This document shows, one piece after another, positions 1 through 10,600 of a stretch of DNA of 18,787 nucleotides. This DNA comes from SGZJ01 sp949372955 (GTDB lineage Bacteria > Bacteroidota > Bacteroidia > Flavobacteriales > Flavobacteriaceae), in the NCBI GenBank assembly GCA_949372955.1, contig CASIAX010000018.1, positions 1-18,787 of the forward strand, read 5' to 3'. The translations under genes were made by a program, and so were the position numbers. The notes beneath the pieces are model-generated. The model saw only the letters and a list, made by a program, of their open reading frames with translations. It searched no databases and was not told the DNA's origin. Numbering within the stretch: position 1 is the first letter of the stretch; every line of letters begins with the position of its first letter.

Positions 1-3000
1 AATTCTTTCTATGTAAATAGTCTATCCATTACAACCATCATTTACAAAGGAATTATAAAGCCTGAAACAATTGGATTATACTTTACCGATCTACAACAAC
101 CAGAACTAGTAACAAGACTAGCATTAGTTCACCAAAGGTTTTCTACAAACACACTTCCTTCATGGGAACTCGCACAACCATTTAGGTTTATGTGTCAAAA
201 TGGAGAAATAAATACATTAAGAGGCAATTTAAGTAGAATGAGAGTTCGAGAAGAAATTATGGAGAATGAAGATTTTGGAGAATACATGAAAGATCTGTTT
301 CCAATAATTTTAAAAGGCAAGTCTGATTCTGCATCTATGGATATGGTTGTAGAACTTTTAACACTAACCGACAGAAGTCTTCCAGAAGCAATGATGATGA
401 TGGTCCCTGAAGCATGGGAAAAACACACCAACATGAAAGAGGAGAGAAAATCTTTTTACAAATACAATTCATGTATAATGGAGCCTTGGGATGGACCAGC
501 ATCAATACCATTTACAGATGGAGATTACATAGGTGCTCTATTAGATAGGAATGGACTCAGACCGTCTAGATATACAGTAACCAAGGATGGAAGATTAATT
601 ATGTCATCTGAAATTGGAGTAATTGAAATTCAGCCAGAAAACATTGTGTCACATGGTCGACTTGAACCAGGAAAAATGTTCTTGGTAGACATGAACAAAG
701 GCAGAATTATAAATGATGATGAAATTAAGAATGAAATAACTACCAAAAGACCTTATGGAAAATGGATAAAGGATCAAATGATTGAATTAAAAGATATTCC
801 CTATATAAAGGAAAATCAATTAAAAGAATCCATTTCTCTAAAAACACGACAAAGACTATATAACTATACTACAGAGGATATTCAAGAAATAATAACTCCA
901 ATGGCGCAAAACTCGAAAGAAGCTATTGGATCAATGGGTTCAGACACACCACTTGCGGTTCTTTCAGAAAAAACCCAACTAATCTATAATTATTTTAAAC
1001 AATTATTTGCACAAGTAACAAACCCTCCACTGGATGGAATAAGAGAAGAAATAGTAACAGATATTAGTCTATCTCTTGGTCATGACAAAAACTTATTTGA
1101 CATTTCACCCCGTCAATGTAGAAAGTTAAAAATTCAAAATCCAGTTATTTCAAATAGAGATCTACATAAAATTAGACAAATAGACTCTAAAGGATTTAAA
1201 TCTAGAACAATTAAAATTCTATACAATAAAAGTAAAGGCCTAAACGGAATTGAAGACTCTTTAGATAGAATTATTAACGAAGTCGAAAGAAGTATAAATG
1301 AAGGATTTAATATAATTATTCTATCCGATAAAAATGCAAATAAAACAAACGCACCGATACCGGCTCTTTTAGCATGCTCATTTGTTCATCACTCGCTAAA
1401 TAAAAGAAGAAAAAGATCATATTTTGACATAATAATAGAATCTGCAGAACCTAGAGAACCTCACCATTTTGCATCCTTATTTGGGTATGGAGCTAGTGCA
1501 ATTAACCCCTATATGGTCAATGAAATTATTAAGACTCAAGTTAGGGAAGGATTTATTAAAGGCCACACAGAGATAGAAGCAGTAATTAATTTTAATAAAG
1601 CCATAGGAAAAGGAATATTAAAAATCATGAATAAAATTGGTATTTCCACACTACACTCATACAGAGGATCGCAACTTTTCGAAATTGTTGGGTTTAATTC
1701 TGAGTTTTCAAATAAATATTTTCCCTACACAACATCTAGAATTGAAGGGATTGGTCTTTATGAAATAGAAAAAGAAATATCTAAAAGATATGATTATGCT
1801 TTTCCATTAAATGATGAAAAGAATAAATTAAAACTTAACATTGGTGGAGAATACAGATGGAGACGAAATGGAGAAAGACACATGTTTAATCCTACAACTG
1901 TAACCAAAATTCAACAAGCAGTAAGGCTAAATGATCAAGAAAGCTATAACATATACGCAGATAATATCAATAAGCAGTCAGAAAGACTAATGACTATTCG
2001 TGGGTTATTTGAATTCAATGACTATGATCCTATTCCAATTGATGAAGTTGAACCTTGGACAGAAATTGTAAAAAGATTTAAAACTGGAGCTATGTCTTAT
2101 GGATCAATTTCAAAAGAAGCTCACGAAAATCTAGCAATTGCAATGAACAGGATTGGTGGCAAAAGTAATTCTGGTGAAGGAGGAGAAGACAAAAAAAGGT
2201 TTGAAATAATGAAAAATGGTGATAACAAAAACTCAGCAATCAAACAAGTTGCTTCTGGTAGGTTTGGAGTATCTTCCAATTATCTAACCAATGCAAAAGA
2301 GATACAAATAAAAATGGCGCAAGGGGCAAAACCGGGTGAAGGAGGGCAACTACCAGGTGAAAAAGTATTTCCATGGATAGCAGAAGTAAGAAATTCTACT
2401 CCATTTGTAGGACTAATATCCCCACCACCTCATCATGACATATATTCAATTGAAGATCTAGCTCAACTAATATATGATTTAAAAAATGCAAATAGAGAAG
2501 CTAGAATTAATGTTAAGCTTGTTTCTGAAGTTGGAGTTGGCACCATAGCAGCTGGAGTAGCAAAGGCAAAAGCAGATGTTGTATTAGTTTCAGGTTATGA
2601 TGGAGGAACAGGGGCATCTCCATTAACTTCATTAAAACACGCAGGATTACCATGGGAATTAGGAATAGCAGAAGCACAACAAGCCTTAGTTTTGAATAAT
2701 TTAAGAAGCAGGATTGTAGTAGAATGTGATGGTCAACTTAAAACCGGAAGAGATGTAGCAATAGCGGCACTTTTAGGAGCTGAAGAATTTGGATTTGCAA
2801 CAGCTCCATTAGTTGCGTCTGGATGCATAATGATGAGAAAATGTCACATGAATACCTGTCCGGTAGGAATAGCAACACAAGACAAACAACTTAGAAAAAA
2901 CTTTAAAGGGAAACCAGAACATGTAATAAACTTCTTTTATTTCGTAGCTAATGAACTAAGAGAAATTATGGCTCTACTTGGATTTAAGACAATGAACGAA

Positions 3001-3966
3001 ATGATAGGTCAGACACAAAAAATAAATACTTCAAAAGCAATTAATCACTACAAAGCTAAAGGTCTTGACTTTTCATCAATTTTATATCAACCATTTGATC
3101 CAAAAACAACAACATTAAGAAATATTGAAAATCAGGACCATAACTTATATAATGTTCTAGACATAAAGATCATAAAATCAGCACAAAAAGCAATTCATTA
3201 TGGAATAGAAACAAACTTATCCTACAAAATTAAAAATACAAATAGATCTGTTGGCGCAATGTTAAGTAATGAAATATCAAAAATATATAAAGATATAGGA
3301 CTACCTGACAATACAATAAATATTGATTTTTACGGATCAGCAGGACAAAGTTTTGGAGCGTTTGCTACAAATGGTATTAATTTTAAACTTGAAGGAAACA
3401 CCAATGATTATTTAGGCAAAGGCTTATCAGGAGCAACAATATCAGTTAAAAAGCCTGAGAAAGCAGATTTCGTAGCAGAAGAAAATATAATAGCAGGTAA
3501 CGTATGTTTATTTGGGGCAATTTCAGGAAATGTATACATAAATGGTATAGCTGGAGAAAGGTTTGCAGTTAGAAATTCTGGAGCTAATGCTGTAGTTGAA
3601 GGAATTGGAGATCATGGATGTGAATACATGACCGGAGGTAAAGTAATTGTTTTAGGAAAAACAGGCAGAAATTTTGCAGCAGGAATGAGTGGTGGAATAG
3701 CGTACATATATGACAAAGAGAATAACTTTATAAATGGACTATGCAATACAGAATCAATAGAGTTTGAAAATTTATCAAATGAAGATAGTATTCATTTAAA
3801 ACATCATATAACTGAACATGTGAAATATACAAATAGTAGCTTAGGAAAAAGAATTCTTTCAAACTGGAGGAAAGAAAGTAGTCATTTTATTAAAGTAATG
3901 CCTACTGAATACAAGAAAGCACTTGAAAATATTTTACACGATCAAAAAACAACAAATAAGCTTTAA
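1..3966 (+). CDS. gltB: Glutamate synthase (NADPH) large subunit, 5' truncated by window edge
   Basis: This is the large subunit of glutamate synthase (GOGAT). It hydrolyses glutamine and moves the ammonia through an internal tunnel to 2-oxoglutarate, giving glutamate in the cytoplasm. The frame is open from base 1, so the ATG at 190 is internal: the residues before it (HQRFSTNTLPSWELAQPF, about 127-180) belong to the class II glutamine amidotransferase domain, which continues as NGEINTLRGN. About 1321 residues are visible; the family is near 1500, so roughly 180-200 N-terminal residues, including the catalytic Cys1, lie outside. After the amidotransferase and central domains comes the FMN-binding synthase domain (about 2050-3150; GAMSYGSIS, GGKSNSGEGGED). 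The 3Fe-4S cysteines have the expected 6- and 5-residue spacing (codons 2824, 2842, 2857). The C-terminal GXGXG beta-helix domain follows (about 3330-3740). It ends in tandem TAA stops, with gltD starting immediately after. Assignment is secure. Confidence 0.97.
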   Translation, partial: NSFYVNSLSITTIIYKGIIKPETIGLYFTDLQQPELVTRLALVHQRFSTNTLPSWELAQPFRFMCQNGEINTLRGNLSRMRVREEIMENEDFGEYMKDLFPIILKGKSDSASMDMVVELLTLTDRSLPEAMMMMVPEAWEKHTNMKEERKSFYKYNSCIMEPWDGPASIPFTDGDYIGALLDRNGLRPSRYTVTKDGRLIMSSEIGVIEIQPENIVSHGRLEPGKMFLVDMNKGRIINDDEIKNEITTKRPYGKWIKDQMIELKDIPYIKENQLKESISLKTRQRLYNYTTEDIQEIITPMAQNSKEAIGSMGSDTPLAVLSEKTQLIYNYFKQLFAQVTNPPLDGIREEIVTDISLSLGHDKNLFDISPRQCRKLKIQNPVISNRDLHKIRQIDSKGFKSRTIKILYNKSKGLNGIEDSLDRIINEVERSINEGFNIIILSDKNANKTNAPIPALLACSFVHHSLNKRRKRSYFDIIIESAEPREPHHFASLFGYGASAINPYMVNEIIKTQVREGFIKGHTEIEAVINFNKAIGKGILKIMNKIGISTLHSYRGSQLFEIVGFNSEFSNKYFPYTTSRIEGIGLYEIEKEISKRYDYAFPLNDEKNKLKLNIGGEYRWRRNGERHMFNPTTVTKIQQAVRLNDQESYNIYADNINKQSERLMTIRGLFEFNDYDPIPIDEVEPWTEIVKRFKTGAMSYGSISKEAHENLAIAMNRIGGKSNSGEGGEDKKRFEIMKNGDNKNSAIKQVASGRFGVSSNYLTNAKEIQIKMAQGAKPGEGGQLPGEKVFPWIAEVRNSTPFVGLISPPPHHDIYSIEDLAQLIYDLKNANREARINVKLVSEVGVGTIAAGVAKAKADVVLVSGYDGGTGASPLTSLKHAGLPWELGIAEAQQALVLNNLRSRIVVECDGQLKTGRDVAIAALLGAEEFGFATAPLVASGCIMMRKCHMNTCPVGIATQDKQLRKNFKGKPEHVINFFYFVANELREIMALLGFKTMNEMIGQTQKINTSKAINHYKAKGLDFSSILYQPFDPKTTTLRNIENQDHNLYNVLDIKIIKSAQKAIHYGIETNLSYKIKNTNRSVGAMLSNEISKIYKDIGLPDNTINIDFYGSAGQSFGAFATNGINFKLEGNTNDYLGKGLSGATISVKKPEKADFVAEENIIAGNVCLFGAISGNVYINGIAGERFAVRNSGANAVVEGIGDHGCEYMTGGKVIVLGKTGRNFAAGMSGGIAYIYDKENNFINGLCNTESIEFENLSNEDSIHLKHHITEHVKYTNSSLGKRILSNWRKESSHFIKVMPTEYKKALENILHDQKTTNKL

Positions 3967-3969
3967 TAA

Positions 3970-5422
3970 ATGGGTAAATCAACAGGGTTTAAAGAATTTA
4001 AAAGAAAAGAAGACGGATATGTTTCGGTAAAAAAAAGAATTACCAATTATAATGAGTTTTCGGTCAAACTTGATGATAAAGACCTAAAAAACCAAGGCTC
4101 AAGATGCATGGATTGCGGAATACCATTTTGCCATAGCTCCTGCCCTCTTGGAAATTTAATTCCTGATTTTAACCATATGGTACACCAAGAAGAATGGCAA
4201 AAAGCTTCTTGGATTTTACATTCTACCAATAATTTTCCAGAGTTTACTGGAAGACTATGCCCTGCACCATGTGAAAAATCTTGTGTTTTAGGTATAATCG
4301 AAGAACCTGTTTCAATTGAAAATATTGAAAAAAATATAGTTGAAAAAGGCTTTAAAAATGGTTGGATTAAACCAAAAATTCCAGCTAAAAGAACCAATTA
4401 CAAAATAGCCGTTGTAGGTTCAGGTCCAGCCGGTCTAGCAGCGGCACAACAACTAAATAGTGTTGGGCATAATATAATTGTATATGAAAAAGAAGACAAA
4501 ATAGGTGGGTTATTAAGGTATGGTATTCCAAATTTTAAATTGGAAAAAAAAATTATTGATAGAAGAGTTGATATTTTAAAAAAGGAAGGGATTACATTTA
4601 TTACAAATGCCAATGTAGGAGTGAATATTAGCATATCTGAATTAGAAGATTTTGATGCTATTGTACTTATGTGGAGGGGCATCTGAAAAAAGAGCTTTAA
4701 ATATTCCTGGAGCAAAATCTAAAGGAGTAATTCAAGCTATGGATTTATTAACGAAGCAAACTAAGTATCTATATAATGAATCTATTAAACCACATGAATT
4801 AAAGAATAAAAATGTAGTAGTAATTGGAGGTGGAGATACTGGTTCTGATTGTGTTGGAACTGCGAATAGAAATGGAGCAAAGTCTGTTGTTAATTTTGAA
4901 ATAATGCCAAAACCTCCTGTAAAAAGAAGCGCTAAAACTCCTTGGCCTTATTGGCCACTTCAATTAAAAAATAGCACATCTCATAAAGAAGGTTGTGATA
5001 GAAACTGGCTAATAAATACTAAAGAGTTCTTATTTGACAAGAACAATAAACTAACTGGCTTAAAAACTATAGAGGTCAAATGGGTGATTAAACAAAACAA
5101 TCCACCTGAGTTAATTGAAAAGGAAGGTTCAGAAAAAATTTGGGATTGTGATATAGCATTACTAGCTCTTGGGTTTAGTGGAGCGGAATCAAGTTTAGCT
5201 AACAAATTAGGAATTAAAATTAATGAAAGAAATAATTATCAAACAACCAATTATCAAACAAATATTCCAAGAATTTTTAGTGCTGGTGACATGAGAAGAG
5301 GGCAGTCACTAATTGTATGGGCAATTTCTGAAGGAAGAGAAGCAGCTAGAGAGGTAGATTTGTTCTTAACAGGAAAAACTTCATTAGCAACAAAAGGAAA
5401 AGGACAACTTCCAATGATATAA
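3970..5422 (+). CDS. gltD: Glutamate synthase (NADPH) small subunit, interrupted by a one-base frameshift
   Basis: This is the small GOGAT subunit, which passes electrons from NADPH through FAD and 4Fe-4S clusters to GltB. The frame from 3970 runs to a stop at 4684-4686 and carries the N-terminal cluster cysteines (C46, C49, C54, C58; C97, C101, C105) and the FAD motif GSGPAG (150-155). The rest is in the next frame, from about 4670 to 5422, with the NADPH motif GGGDTG (about 286-291 of the joined protein) and the conserved end SAGDMRRGQSL. The family has a D-A-I-V-L-C-G-G-A-type stretch exactly at the break. Dropping the A at 4669 restores it and gives 483 residues, a normal length. No other damage is visible, so this is either a sequencing or assembly error or a very recent mutation. 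If real, the product would end at residue 238, without the NADPH domain. It follows gltB after three bases and is surely its operon partner. Confidence 0.93.
4666..4686 (+). other. Frameshift site inside gltD (one extra base, then premature stop)
   Basis: Reading from the gltD start gives GTA CTT ATG TGG AGG GGC ATC TGA. Skipping one base after CTT gives TGT GGA GGG GCA TCT, encoding the family-typical CGGAS. The extra base is best placed at 4669. It is not in a homopolymer, where sequencing errors are most common, although the surroundings are T/A-rich. No Shine-Dalgarno-like stimulator precedes it. Confidence 0.85.
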
Positions 5423-5461
5423 AACTATCTATTTAGCAAATAGTTTTTAAAAGCTAAATAG
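5421..5461. terminator. Probable two-way terminator between convergent gltD and thrC
   Basis: Several overlapping inverted repeats lie at the junction. CTATTT (5429-5434) pairs with AAATAG (5438-5443) around an AGC loop and is followed by TTTTT on the plus strand. AAAACTAT (5421-5428) also pairs with ATAGTTTT (5440-5447). CTATTTAGC (5429-5437) pairs with GCTAAATAG (5453-5461). Read from the minus strand, the stem is followed by AGTTTTATAT. The stems are AT-rich and weak, but their place exactly where two genes converge with a two-base gap supports a shared terminator that overlaps the last codons of thrC. Confidence 0.45.
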
Positions 5462-6726
5462 CTATCAACGCTGACAGATTCTTTTTTCTTATCCATTACA
5501 GAAGTAATTTGAGTAGGCATCTCTAAGTTATTAGTATACAAATTGATAACCTCTGAAAATTTAGCTGGATGCGCCGTTTCAAGTATTATACATTTATAAT
5601 TAAGATGTGATTTTATAAAATCTTTGGCCCCTAAGTATCCAACAGCTCCATGCGGATCTGGAATATAACTAAACTCGTTTATTAGTTCTTTGATTGCTTT
5701 TACTGTTTCTTCATCTGTAAAACTATAGGTATCTAGATTTTTCTTAATTAAATTAAAATCATTTTTATATATATTGCTAATTCTAATAAAATTACTTGGA
5801 TCTCCAACATCCATAGCATTAGAAATAGTCTGAACTGAAGGCTTAGAGTCGTATATTTTAGTTTTTAAATACCTATTAACAACATCGTTTATGTTATTTG
5901 AAGCAATAAATTTATCAATCGGAAGACCCATTTCTTTAGCCATCATACCAGCACAAATATTACCAAAATTTCCACTAGGAACTGAGAATGCTATTTTATC
6001 TCCTTGTTCCAATTTTAAATCTCTATAACTAAAAAAGAAATAAAACATTTGAGGAAGCCATCTAGCTACATTAATGGAGTTTGCAGATGTTAATCTTATT
6101 TTATTTAATAAATCATTATCTAAAAAAGCTGTTTTAACCATTGCTTGACAATCATCAAAAGTTCCATCAACTTCTAAAGCTGTTATATTCTCGCCAAGTG
6201 TTGTTAATTGTTTCTCTTGCACATTAGAGACTTTTCCTTTAGGATAAAGTATTACCACTTTTATCCCTTTTACTTTATAAAAACCACTAGCAACAGCACC
6301 GCCAGTATCACCAGAAGTAGCTACCAATACAGTTACAGGTTTATTTTCTTCTTGATTACTTAAAAAATAAGCAAGACACCTAGACATAAACCTAGCACCA
6401 ACATCCTTAAAAGCCATAGTTGGACCATGAAATAGCTCAAGAAATGAAATTTGACTATTTAACTTTACTAAAGGAAAGTCAAATGAAAGTACATCGCTAA
6501 TTATTTTACGTAAATCTGATTCAGGAATATCTTCTCCAACGAATTGCTTAATACATTCATAAGCAATCTCTTCATTAGAAAAATCTTTTAGATTATTAAT
6601 GAAACTTTCAGGTAGTCTCATTATTTTTTCGGGGAAGTATAACCCTTTATCTGGAGCTAAACCTCTTATTAAAGCTTCCTTAAAGGAAACATTTTTTGAT
6701 TTTTTATTGAGGCTATAATAATTCAT
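5425..6726 (-). CDS. thrC: Threonine synthase
   Basis: This is a cytoplasmic PLP enzyme that converts O-phosphohomoserine to threonine and phosphate, the last step of threonine synthesis. The 433 residues match the usual length of the short, bacterial-type ThrC. The PLP-binding lysine is K107 in the family signature HGPTMAFKDVGARFM (100-114). ATSGDTGGAVASG and SVPSGNFGN are the expected PLP-phosphate and fold-type II motifs. The start at 6726 (MNYYSLN) is kept because this N-terminus is normal for the family and it lies 12 bp after the thrB stop. It is the last gene of the minus-strand array and converges with gltD. Nothing unusual is visible in the protein. Confidence 0.97.
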   Translation of the reverse strand: MNYYSLNKKSKNVSFKEALIRGLAPDKGLYFPEKIMRLPESFINNLKDFSNEEIAYECIKQFVGEDIPESDLRKIISDVLSFDFPLVKLNSQISFLELFHGPTMAFKDVGARFMSRCLAYFLSNQEENKPVTVLVATSGDTGGAVASGFYKVKGIKVVILYPKGKVSNVQEKQLTTLGENITALEVDGTFDDCQAMVKTAFLDNDLLNKIRLTSANSINVARWLPQMFYFFFSYRDLKLEQGDKIAFSVPSGNFGNICAGMMAKEMGLPIDKFIASNNINDVVNRYLKTKIYDSKPSVQTISNAMDVGDPSNFIRISNIYKNDFNLIKKNLDTYSFTDEETVKAIKELINEFSYIPDPHGAVGYLGAKDFIKSHLNYKCIILETAHPAKFSEVINLYTNNLEMPTQITSVMDKKKESVSVDSYLAFKNYLLNR

Positions 6727-6738
6727 AAGTTTTTAATT

Positions 6739-7659
6739 TTAGATTGTTACTACTCCATTAGAACTAATTTTTGACACGTAAGTAGCAAAATCAATATTTG
6801 ATTTTGAATAGACAGATTTAAATATCGATTCAACACTAATAGCCATATCTTTTCCTCTAGTTAATGCGAAAACGGATGGTCCTGAACCAGAAATTGAACA
6901 ACCGATAGCTCCTGCAGCAATAGATTTAGATTGTAATTCATCAAAATATGGAATTAACTTACTTCTGTGTTTTTCAATAAGATGATCCTTTAATGAGTTT
7001 TTCATAAGCTCGTAATCGCTAGTGTGTAAGGCATGAACCAAACAACCTAGTTCTGACAACTGCTTTGTAGCGTCCGAAAGTGAAACCATTTTTGGTAAAG
7101 CACCTCTTGATTCAGAAGTTTTTATTTCAATTTGAGGATGAATAATTACAACATATAAATTTTTAGGAGTTGGTAATTGTAATACTTGAAGAGGGTGTAA
7201 GCTTTTAACCAAATTAAAACCTCCAAATATAGCTGGTGCAATATTATCAGCATGCTCAGAATTACTAGCTATAAACTCTCCTTTCATAGCAAAGTTTGTT
7301 AGCTCAAGTTTATTAAATGGTCTTCCTAATAATTCGTTTATGGCATAAACACTAGATGTAGCGCTAGCACCACTACTACCTATACCACTTCCTGGCTTAA
7401 TTTTTTTATAAATTTCGATTTCAAAACCAAAATCTGGCTCTATAGAATCAATAAGTGCTTGAGCAGAAACAGATGCGACATTTTTACTAATCTCAAAAGG
7501 CAATTCAAAACCTTCAATCTTAGTGATTACTAGACCTTTTTTTATAGTTTTTCTTACTACCATTTCGTCACCCACACTTTCTAGAGGAAAGCCCAATACA
7601 TCAAACCCACAAGCAACATTTGACACCGTTGCTGGTGAAAAAACTCTTATTTCATTCAT
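6739..7659 (-). CDS. thrB: Homoserine kinase
   Basis: This GHMP-family kinase phosphorylates homoserine with ATP to O-phosphohomoserine, the substrate of the adjacent ThrC. The 306 residues cover the full family length. It begins with FSPATVSNVACGFDVLGFPL, the GHMP N-terminal substrate motif. The ATP-binding loop is PGSGIGSSGASA (residues 89-100), and GCSISGSGPSVFAL near the C-terminus is GHMP motif 3. The gene lies 12 bp before thrC on the same strand, so the two form a unit. Upstream there is no thrA: the preceding gene on this strand is the GH5 glycoside hydrolase, only 26 bp away, and I see no clear terminator or promoter in that gap. Transcription must therefore come from within or before the GH5 gene, or from a promoter I cannot recognise. 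Confidence 0.96.
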   Translation of the reverse strand: MNEIRVFSPATVSNVACGFDVLGFPLESVGDEMVVRKTIKKGLVITKIEGFELPFEISKNVASVSAQALIDSIEPDFGFEIEIYKKIKPGSGIGSSGASATSSVYAINELLGRPFNKLELTNFAMKGEFIASNSEHADNIAPAIFGGFNLVKSLHPLQVLQLPTPKNLYVVIIHPQIEIKTSESRGALPKMVSLSDATKQLSELGCLVHALHTSDYELMKNSLKDHLIEKHRSKLIPYFDELQSKSIAAGAIGCSISGSGPSVFALTRGKDMAISVESIFKSVYSKSNIDFATYVSKISSNGVVTI

Positions 7660-7685
7660 AGATTACATATTAATAATTACAGCTA

Positions 7686-10600
7686 TTAGTTAACTATAAT
7701 TTTTGAGAAATTAATTCGACCCTTAATCATAATTTTAAGTAAGTAAACACCACTATTTAATTTACCAATATTTAACTTATCATCTATTATTTTAGTTTGA
7801 ATTATTTTTCTACCGCTAATATCAAATAACTCGATAACTTTAACACCATGTATAGATGATTTTATATAAATAAAATCAGTATTTGTGGGATTAGGGAATA
7901 TTCTAAGCGATAGGTTATTTAATTCAACCGTAGATAATTGCTCATCATTTGTTAAAATACTGTACCAAGAACTACCCTCTGACCCTACATTTCTAACACT
8001 CATTGTATTACTTGTTCTCGACAAAATTTGATAGGTTTGTCCGCCGAGTGCGGTATACATCCCTAAATTACCAAAAGAATTAAATGTAATAGTTTCTTCG
8101 TCATCTTCAACATCACTGGTAATATATTGATCTGTATGATTAATTAACGGGTAATAGAAATATTCATTATACTGATTGTCCGGTGAATATGAGTTTTCTA
8201 AATTTGGATCAAAGGCAGCATCAATTTCAGGTTTTTTTCCAAAGATTGATTCATCATCGCCAGTATCTATTTCCATAACTCCGTTTTCAGTAAATGTCCA
8301 TCTGTCATCGAATAATCCTGTCTCGGAATCTTCGAATGCACTAGAGTTCCACCATGGGGAATAATCTGAACCTCCACCTAAACCTCTGTAATTATCAACT
8401 TCTGCTTGAATTCTCCAAGTTCCAGATGATAAAAATTCTACTAATTCTTCATTGGTATTATTGTTTCCATCAGCTGATACGAAATCCATCCAATTTAAAT
8501 TGAAAGGAGATTGAATTACAGTCATTCTAAGTGTGTATAATCCTTCAGGTAAATCCCTTGAATATGAAATAGTTTGCCAGTTTTGCCAACCACCCGTATT
8601 AGGAGTGGATATCACCCCAATGTTTTCTGTCGATGTATCATTAATTAATTCTAATTTTAATGATCCTGAGCCTTGAGAGGCGACTCTAAAACTTATTGTA
8701 TAATCACCAGAATCATTAATTGCCACAAGATAATCAGCAAAATCTCCTTGGTCTGTATATCCAATATTTAACCCACCAAAAGTATCACTCGTTTCTTCTG
8801 TCTCTAATCCTTCCTGGAAATAAAAATCTTCTGCCTGTATTCTTCCAGGAATTAATAATCTTGTGGATAAATTATTTTCCACAGGGTAATCTTGAAAACT
8901 ATACAGATACTGACCTGTCTCAGAAAGCAAACCTTCACCGTTATAACTTATTGTAATTTCGTCTTGAAATGACATGTAATTTTCAGTAATAACATTAATA
9001 ACCTGACTATTATTAGAATCAATTTCTACAGCTGAAATTTCTGTGGATTCGTCGTTTAGTTTAAGATCAAACATATCCATATCTAAATTTTGATTTGCCA
9101 ATGGATGTGTGAGAACTATTTTGATTGATTTTTCATCTTCTAAAGTATTTGCTAATAAAACTTCAAATTCAGGGCTTTCATCGGTAGACTCAAAGAACTC
9201 TAACTTACTGAGATTAAAAGAAATATCACCTTTAATTTTTAATTTCAGTTTTTGAATTCCTTCGGATAAATATACATTTGCAGTGACCCTATTTATAAAA
9301 TTGGAATACCCTCCACTATTGTAAAGGTTTATATAGTCCGTAATTTCTAAATCATCAGAAAATAATTTAATCTTTCCGCCATTTTGCTCAGAAGAATATC
9401 TAGTTATAATGTCATAGAAACCAGATTGTTGAACATCGACAGTATATAATAACCATTCTCCATCTTCGACCCAACCTATATTATAACCATTACTTTCACT
9501 ATCATTTGATTCTTGGATATCTACACCATCATTTCTATAAGTCCAACCATTATTCCAAGTAGTATATTCATCTGTTGAAACCTGATATGTACCACTAATT
9601 ACATCAGAATATGCATACTGTTCAGTACCTAAATCGTAATCTGTTAAATATATTATACCTGGTATTAAGTTTTCAGAATAAGCAAGAGTTTCATTAGTAT
9701 GAGGTTGCCTCATCATAGCATCAATAACATTACTATTGAAATGGGCATTTTCAATACGAGAATCAGTACTAAATTGCATTAGCCCTTGCATTGCATTTTC
9801 TATACTTGGCTGGTTTTGTCCATCAGCAAAATAGTTAATAATAGATTGAAAATTAGAATTTGACGAAATCGATAAAGTCGAATTTATAGATTCTGTTTTT
9901 TTCCATGGCCACCATGCCCACCCTATTTCATTATCTTCAAATAATCTAATTGCATCGGTAAACCATAAATTTGAGTTTTCCCCAGATTCTCCCATCCATA
10001 AAGGAGTATTATATTGATTTCTTATATCGAGTACCCATTGAATTGATTCTTGATCATTAAAACTCCAATATTTATGAAAGCTATAAACCATATTATCATC
10101 CCATGGAGGAAGCAAGCCAGAAAAATCATTTGCAAACCAATTTCCTTCAACAAAAATTATATGGTCAGTATCATGTTCTCTAATTTTTGTAGTTACCTGA
10201 TAATAAAAACTTCTTAGCTCATTGGTGCCTAGATCCCAATTTGTTTCGTTTAATAAATCATAACCTCCTATCCAAGGTTCATCTTTATATCTAATTGCTA
10301 ATTGTTCCCAAAGTGCTATAGTTTTATTTTGGTTCTCAACACTTTCCCATAAAGAGGGATAGTCTGGGTTATAATCTGAGATAGATTCGTCATATCCTTG
10401 TCCACCAGGTGCGGCGTGAAGATCTAAAATTAAATATAACTCATTGGATTCACACCAATCCAATAATTCATCAACCATATCAAATCCCTTATCCAACCAA
10501 GTGTTTTCATCAGTAACTGGCTCGTCTTCTATGGATAATGTAAATAAATTATAATGTATAGGTAACCTTACACTGTTAAAACCCCAGCTTGCAATTGAAT

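Noticed and set aside
195..434. Open frames on the strand opposite gltB and gltD (195-434, 4047-4397, 4398-4715, 4981-5205).
   Set aside because: They lie fully or almost fully inside well-conserved genes on the other strand, have no family resemblance, and are expected by chance.
4660..4690. Programmed +1 frameshifting in gltD at CTT, recalling the CTT slippery codon of prfB.
   Set aside because: There is no Shine-Dalgarno-like stimulator upstream, the next codon is ATG rather than a stop or rare codon, and gltD is not known to be recoded.
5234..5263. 15-bp tandem repeat in gltD giving NYQTT-NYQTN.
   Set aside because: The joined protein has normal length here and the segment aligns with the usual variable loop before the conserved SAGD motif, so it is probably harmless local duplication.
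8176..8956. Plus-strand open frames inside the GH5 gene (8176-8364, 8720-8956).
   Set aside because: Low-complexity antisense shadows of a clear multidomain protein; no recognisable motif or start context.
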